From assembly GCF_047663525.1 (NCBI RefSeq), contig NC_092606.1:5702501-5766500 (forward strand): DNA of 64,000 nt, in the 5' to 3' direction. The stretch comes from Anas platyrhynchos. Lineage: Eukaryota; Chordata; Aves; Anseriformes; Anatidae. Below the pieces are notes generated by a model, which was given only the letters and a program-made list of their open reading frames with translations, had not been told where the DNA came from and made no database searches. This document shows, in pieces, positions 61,331-64,000 of this stretch (the first letter of the stretch is position 1; each line of letters starts with the position of its first letter). A program made the position numbers and the translations under genes.

Positions 61331-64000
61331 GGACTTGTCTCTGCAGCTGGTGCATCCCATTAAGGGGGGGAGGAAGGTAGGGCAACCCCCTGAGCATCCC
61401 AATACCCTCCTGGCTTCCCAGTTTCTGCGGCTGGCTGAGATCACTTGTGTGAAGCCAGGCTTGTGAACCCATGGCAGGCGTTAAGGATACAGCTCACTGT
61501 CTTCTTCCCTTCAGAGCTGCACCAGCAGTTCCTGCCCTCGTCTTCCCTGCCAGCTGTACATTCCTACCCCACAGTTGTGCCAGCACAGCTGTTTTCATGG
61601 GGCCGAGTCAGGCCAATGAGCTGTTCTTGGTTAAAAATAGCTCTGCAGAAGAAAAAGCTTATTTTTACCCAGAAGAGTTCACTGACCGTGTTACCACAGG
61701 GGCCTGCAAACAGGGAATTGCTTAACATCCACTGGTGCCACAGAGGAATGTGGATGTGTGCACGTGGACAACTAAGAATGATGTCTATAAGGATGGGGCA
61801 ATATTTAACCATTTTAAGTTCTCCAGGCTCTCCCAAGTTCCAGAGTAATGTCTTTAGAGTCTGGATAAGTGAGTATTGAATTCTGTTCCAGCTCTCCTCA
61901 ATTCTGAGAGCTTTTTCCAGAATGGAATGTGTTTTTTCATCTGTGTGGCCTCCATGTGGCAGCACTTGCATAAACATCATGTTAGAGCACAGCTGTCCTT
62001 AACTGTGAGGGTGCTGTGTTCCTGCCTGGCTGACAGCATCTTTGCTTTGTTGTAGGATGCTTTGAAGCCCTGTAACCCTCATGAACAGGACTTTGGTGCT
62101 CTGTCAGTTAACTAGGCTTGTATCAACCTCCACAATATCCCAACAAGAAAATATTCCGTCTTACAGGTGGGAGGCTGCAGTTCATCAAATATATAAGAAA
62201 ACACCAGGTGCTTGACTTCTGCTTATCTGGTGGTTCAACAAATGAACATCCTGCCTCTGCTGATCCCGTTCTCTCTCCAGATGGACCGTAGGTAGGAGCC
62301 AGTCATAATCTATTTAGAACCTAGTCCTAGTTTCCCTGGTGACGTTTGGCGTTTGTTAGCCAGTTGCAGAAATAGCACACTTCCGTGCTCGTTTTTTTTC
62401 TCAGGTTTGAGAAGCTGCAGATTCTTGTTGAGGGCCCAGGCTGCTAGGAGAGTTAAATCACAGCAGCAAGAAAGCACATCCATTCTGGTTAGTGGTTCAA
62501 TCAGACTTTGAACAAAACAGAACTTTCTTACAATGGTAAAATTCACTGTTTTTCTGACTTCTGCTAGACATCTGTTGACTGCGGGCCTGCAGACTTTTAT
62601 TTTCCTGTCTTTCCAGTCCCCACCTTTGTACCCCATCTCCCCATGTTTTCATCTGAACCACAAAACTGCAGGAGTTGGTCGAGTGTTTCATCAGACCTTC
62701 TGCAGCAAGGAGTTCAGAATCTTATTGCAAGAGTTCCCTCTGGTGGTCAGTGATGGGGAAATGCATATTTCCCTGCTGAAAGAAGCTCCTTTTGCTACTT
62801 TTATGTTGAAATAATTTATTGTTCAATCACTCTCTGTCCTTCATTATTTTTAACAGCCTTTCCTTACTTAGGGCTTCTCCAGATAATAACCTCTCCAAAC
62901 TCCTTTTTCTTCCCGTAATTAACACTTAGATTCCACTCCATTAACACACCCTTCCACTCGTCAGTAGTTTACTACCATTGACCCACCCATCCCTTCTGCA
63001 CAGAGGCTAAAATAAAGGTGGAGCTGTCTGCACTAGTGTGCATTTCTACACGGGCCTTTTCACAAGCAGAGGATTGCAGCCTGAGCTCAGTGGCCACATG
63101 GATCTTGGCTCCAGACTCAGAAGAATAAAAGTAGATCGGTGTAATTCTGAAGAATTCATGGTTAATAAGATTCTGAAAGAAGCTGTAAAATATCAAGAGA
63201 ATATTCCACTCACCTACCTGGCAGTAAAAGCCCCAGGCCTGGCTTTCCTCTCCTGATTTGACTGTTCCTACCAGTCAGCCTGGAGATGATTTTTTCTTAA
63301 GAAGCAATAAAACTTTGGCAACTGATCTAAAGCCACCGTTTATCAGTAGAAAGTTTCTTGCTGAGTTCAATGAGCAAGTCTTGAAATCACGCCAAGCAGA
63401 GGGGGTTGTAGTACAGCTGTGTAGCAATGGTCTATCCTGAGCAATATTCAGGGATGTTAAAACAAGGAAATGTCTGGGTTAATTAAAGCCTTCATCTGCA
63501 CTCTAATAGCAGCAGTGCAGGGCAACCTGTTGTTACAGAATCTTGCCTCGTCTATTACTTTGAAGGGTCAGTTTTGTAAATCTGTTTTAGATCACACATC
63601 GGTATGGTGTTCTACTTACAAAATGAAAACTGAAAAGAGAAGGTGCATCTTCTACTTTCTTTTCTCTACCACCTCAAGAACTAGCATTTCTGCCACAGAA
63701 ATGTTTCCTCTAGCAGTTATTTCAGGATCTGCTGCTCACAGTGGGTTTCAATGTCCTGTTTACTTCTCATCTTCACAGTATATGTACGTGGCCTCTTCTG
63801 TAACCGTTCACATCTGGCTTGGAAGCGTCACCTGTGCTGGTGGTTCCTGCCAGATGCTGGCTATGTGATGTCAGCAGCCAAGATAGCTCTGGCAAATGCA
63901 ACTCAAATTAGCTATTTTGAAAAGATCTTTCTGCAGAGACTGTTAAAAATAAATAAGCCTGGAGTGCATGATCAGTAGCAAGAAGATATATTAGTCCCAG
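61331..64000. other. Unassigned region upstream of CRK
   Basis: 2.7 kb of unique sequence. Several short open frames on both strands overlap each other and match no family I recognise. No CpG island, splice pattern or transposon was seen. Confidence 0.6.

Noticed and set aside
61445-61980. Plus-strand 144-residue and minus-strand 138-residue open frames
   Set aside because: They overlap on opposite strands, have no recognisable domain, and show no promoter or splice context.

Overview
The window is vertebrate nuclear DNA, most likely from a bird. All genes are split by GT-AG introns, the two strong gene starts sit in CpG islands, and the recognisable repeats are CR1-type LINEs, the main LINE family of birds and other sauropsids. 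Introns are compact: YWHAE covers about 21 kb and CRK about 14 kb here, against about 55 kb and 35 kb in human from memory. No prokaryotic, organellar or viral genes were seen.

Layout. (1) Positions 1-15394, plus strand: the 3' part of MYO1C (unconventional myosin-Ic). 27 exons encode the last 880 residues, from switch I of the motor through the IQ neck to the membrane-binding tail; the 5' exons lie off the left edge. (2) 15395-18738: the MYO1C 3'UTR and a short spacer between two convergent genes. (3) 18739-40284, minus strand: complete YWHAE (14-3-3 epsilon), six coding exons and 255 residues, with a CpG-island promoter near 40.3-40.8 kb and an ancient LINE remnant in intron 1. (4) 40800-43044: a short spacer with no gene seen. 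(5) 43045-59997, minus strand: complete CRK (SH2-SH3-SH3 adaptor), three coding exons, 306 residues for CRK-II, a 3'UTR of about 3.2 kb, and a conserved internal donor that would give CRK-I. (6) 59.6-60.3 kb: the CRK CpG island, followed at 60.39-61.22 kb by a striking G-rich 20-bp minisatellite. (7) 61.3-64.0 kb: unique sequence with no supported gene.

The three genes are neighbours in the conserved block at human 17p13.3 but do not form a pathway. MYO1C links actin to membranes, 14-3-3 epsilon binds phosphoserine/threonine clients, and CRK links phosphotyrosine proteins to guanine nucleotide exchange factors. In mammals, as I recall the map, all three point the same way in the order MYO1C, CRK, YWHAE. 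Here the CRK-YWHAE pair is inverted relative to MYO1C, so MYO1C and YWHAE converge tail to tail.

I found no clearly novel system. The points most worth a second look are the inversion, a proline-rich PIPPRPR stretch in the CRK SH2-SH3 linker with a C8 run in its codons, the G-rich minisatellite upstream of CRK, and repeated ATGGCGGC-type motifs at the YWHAE start.
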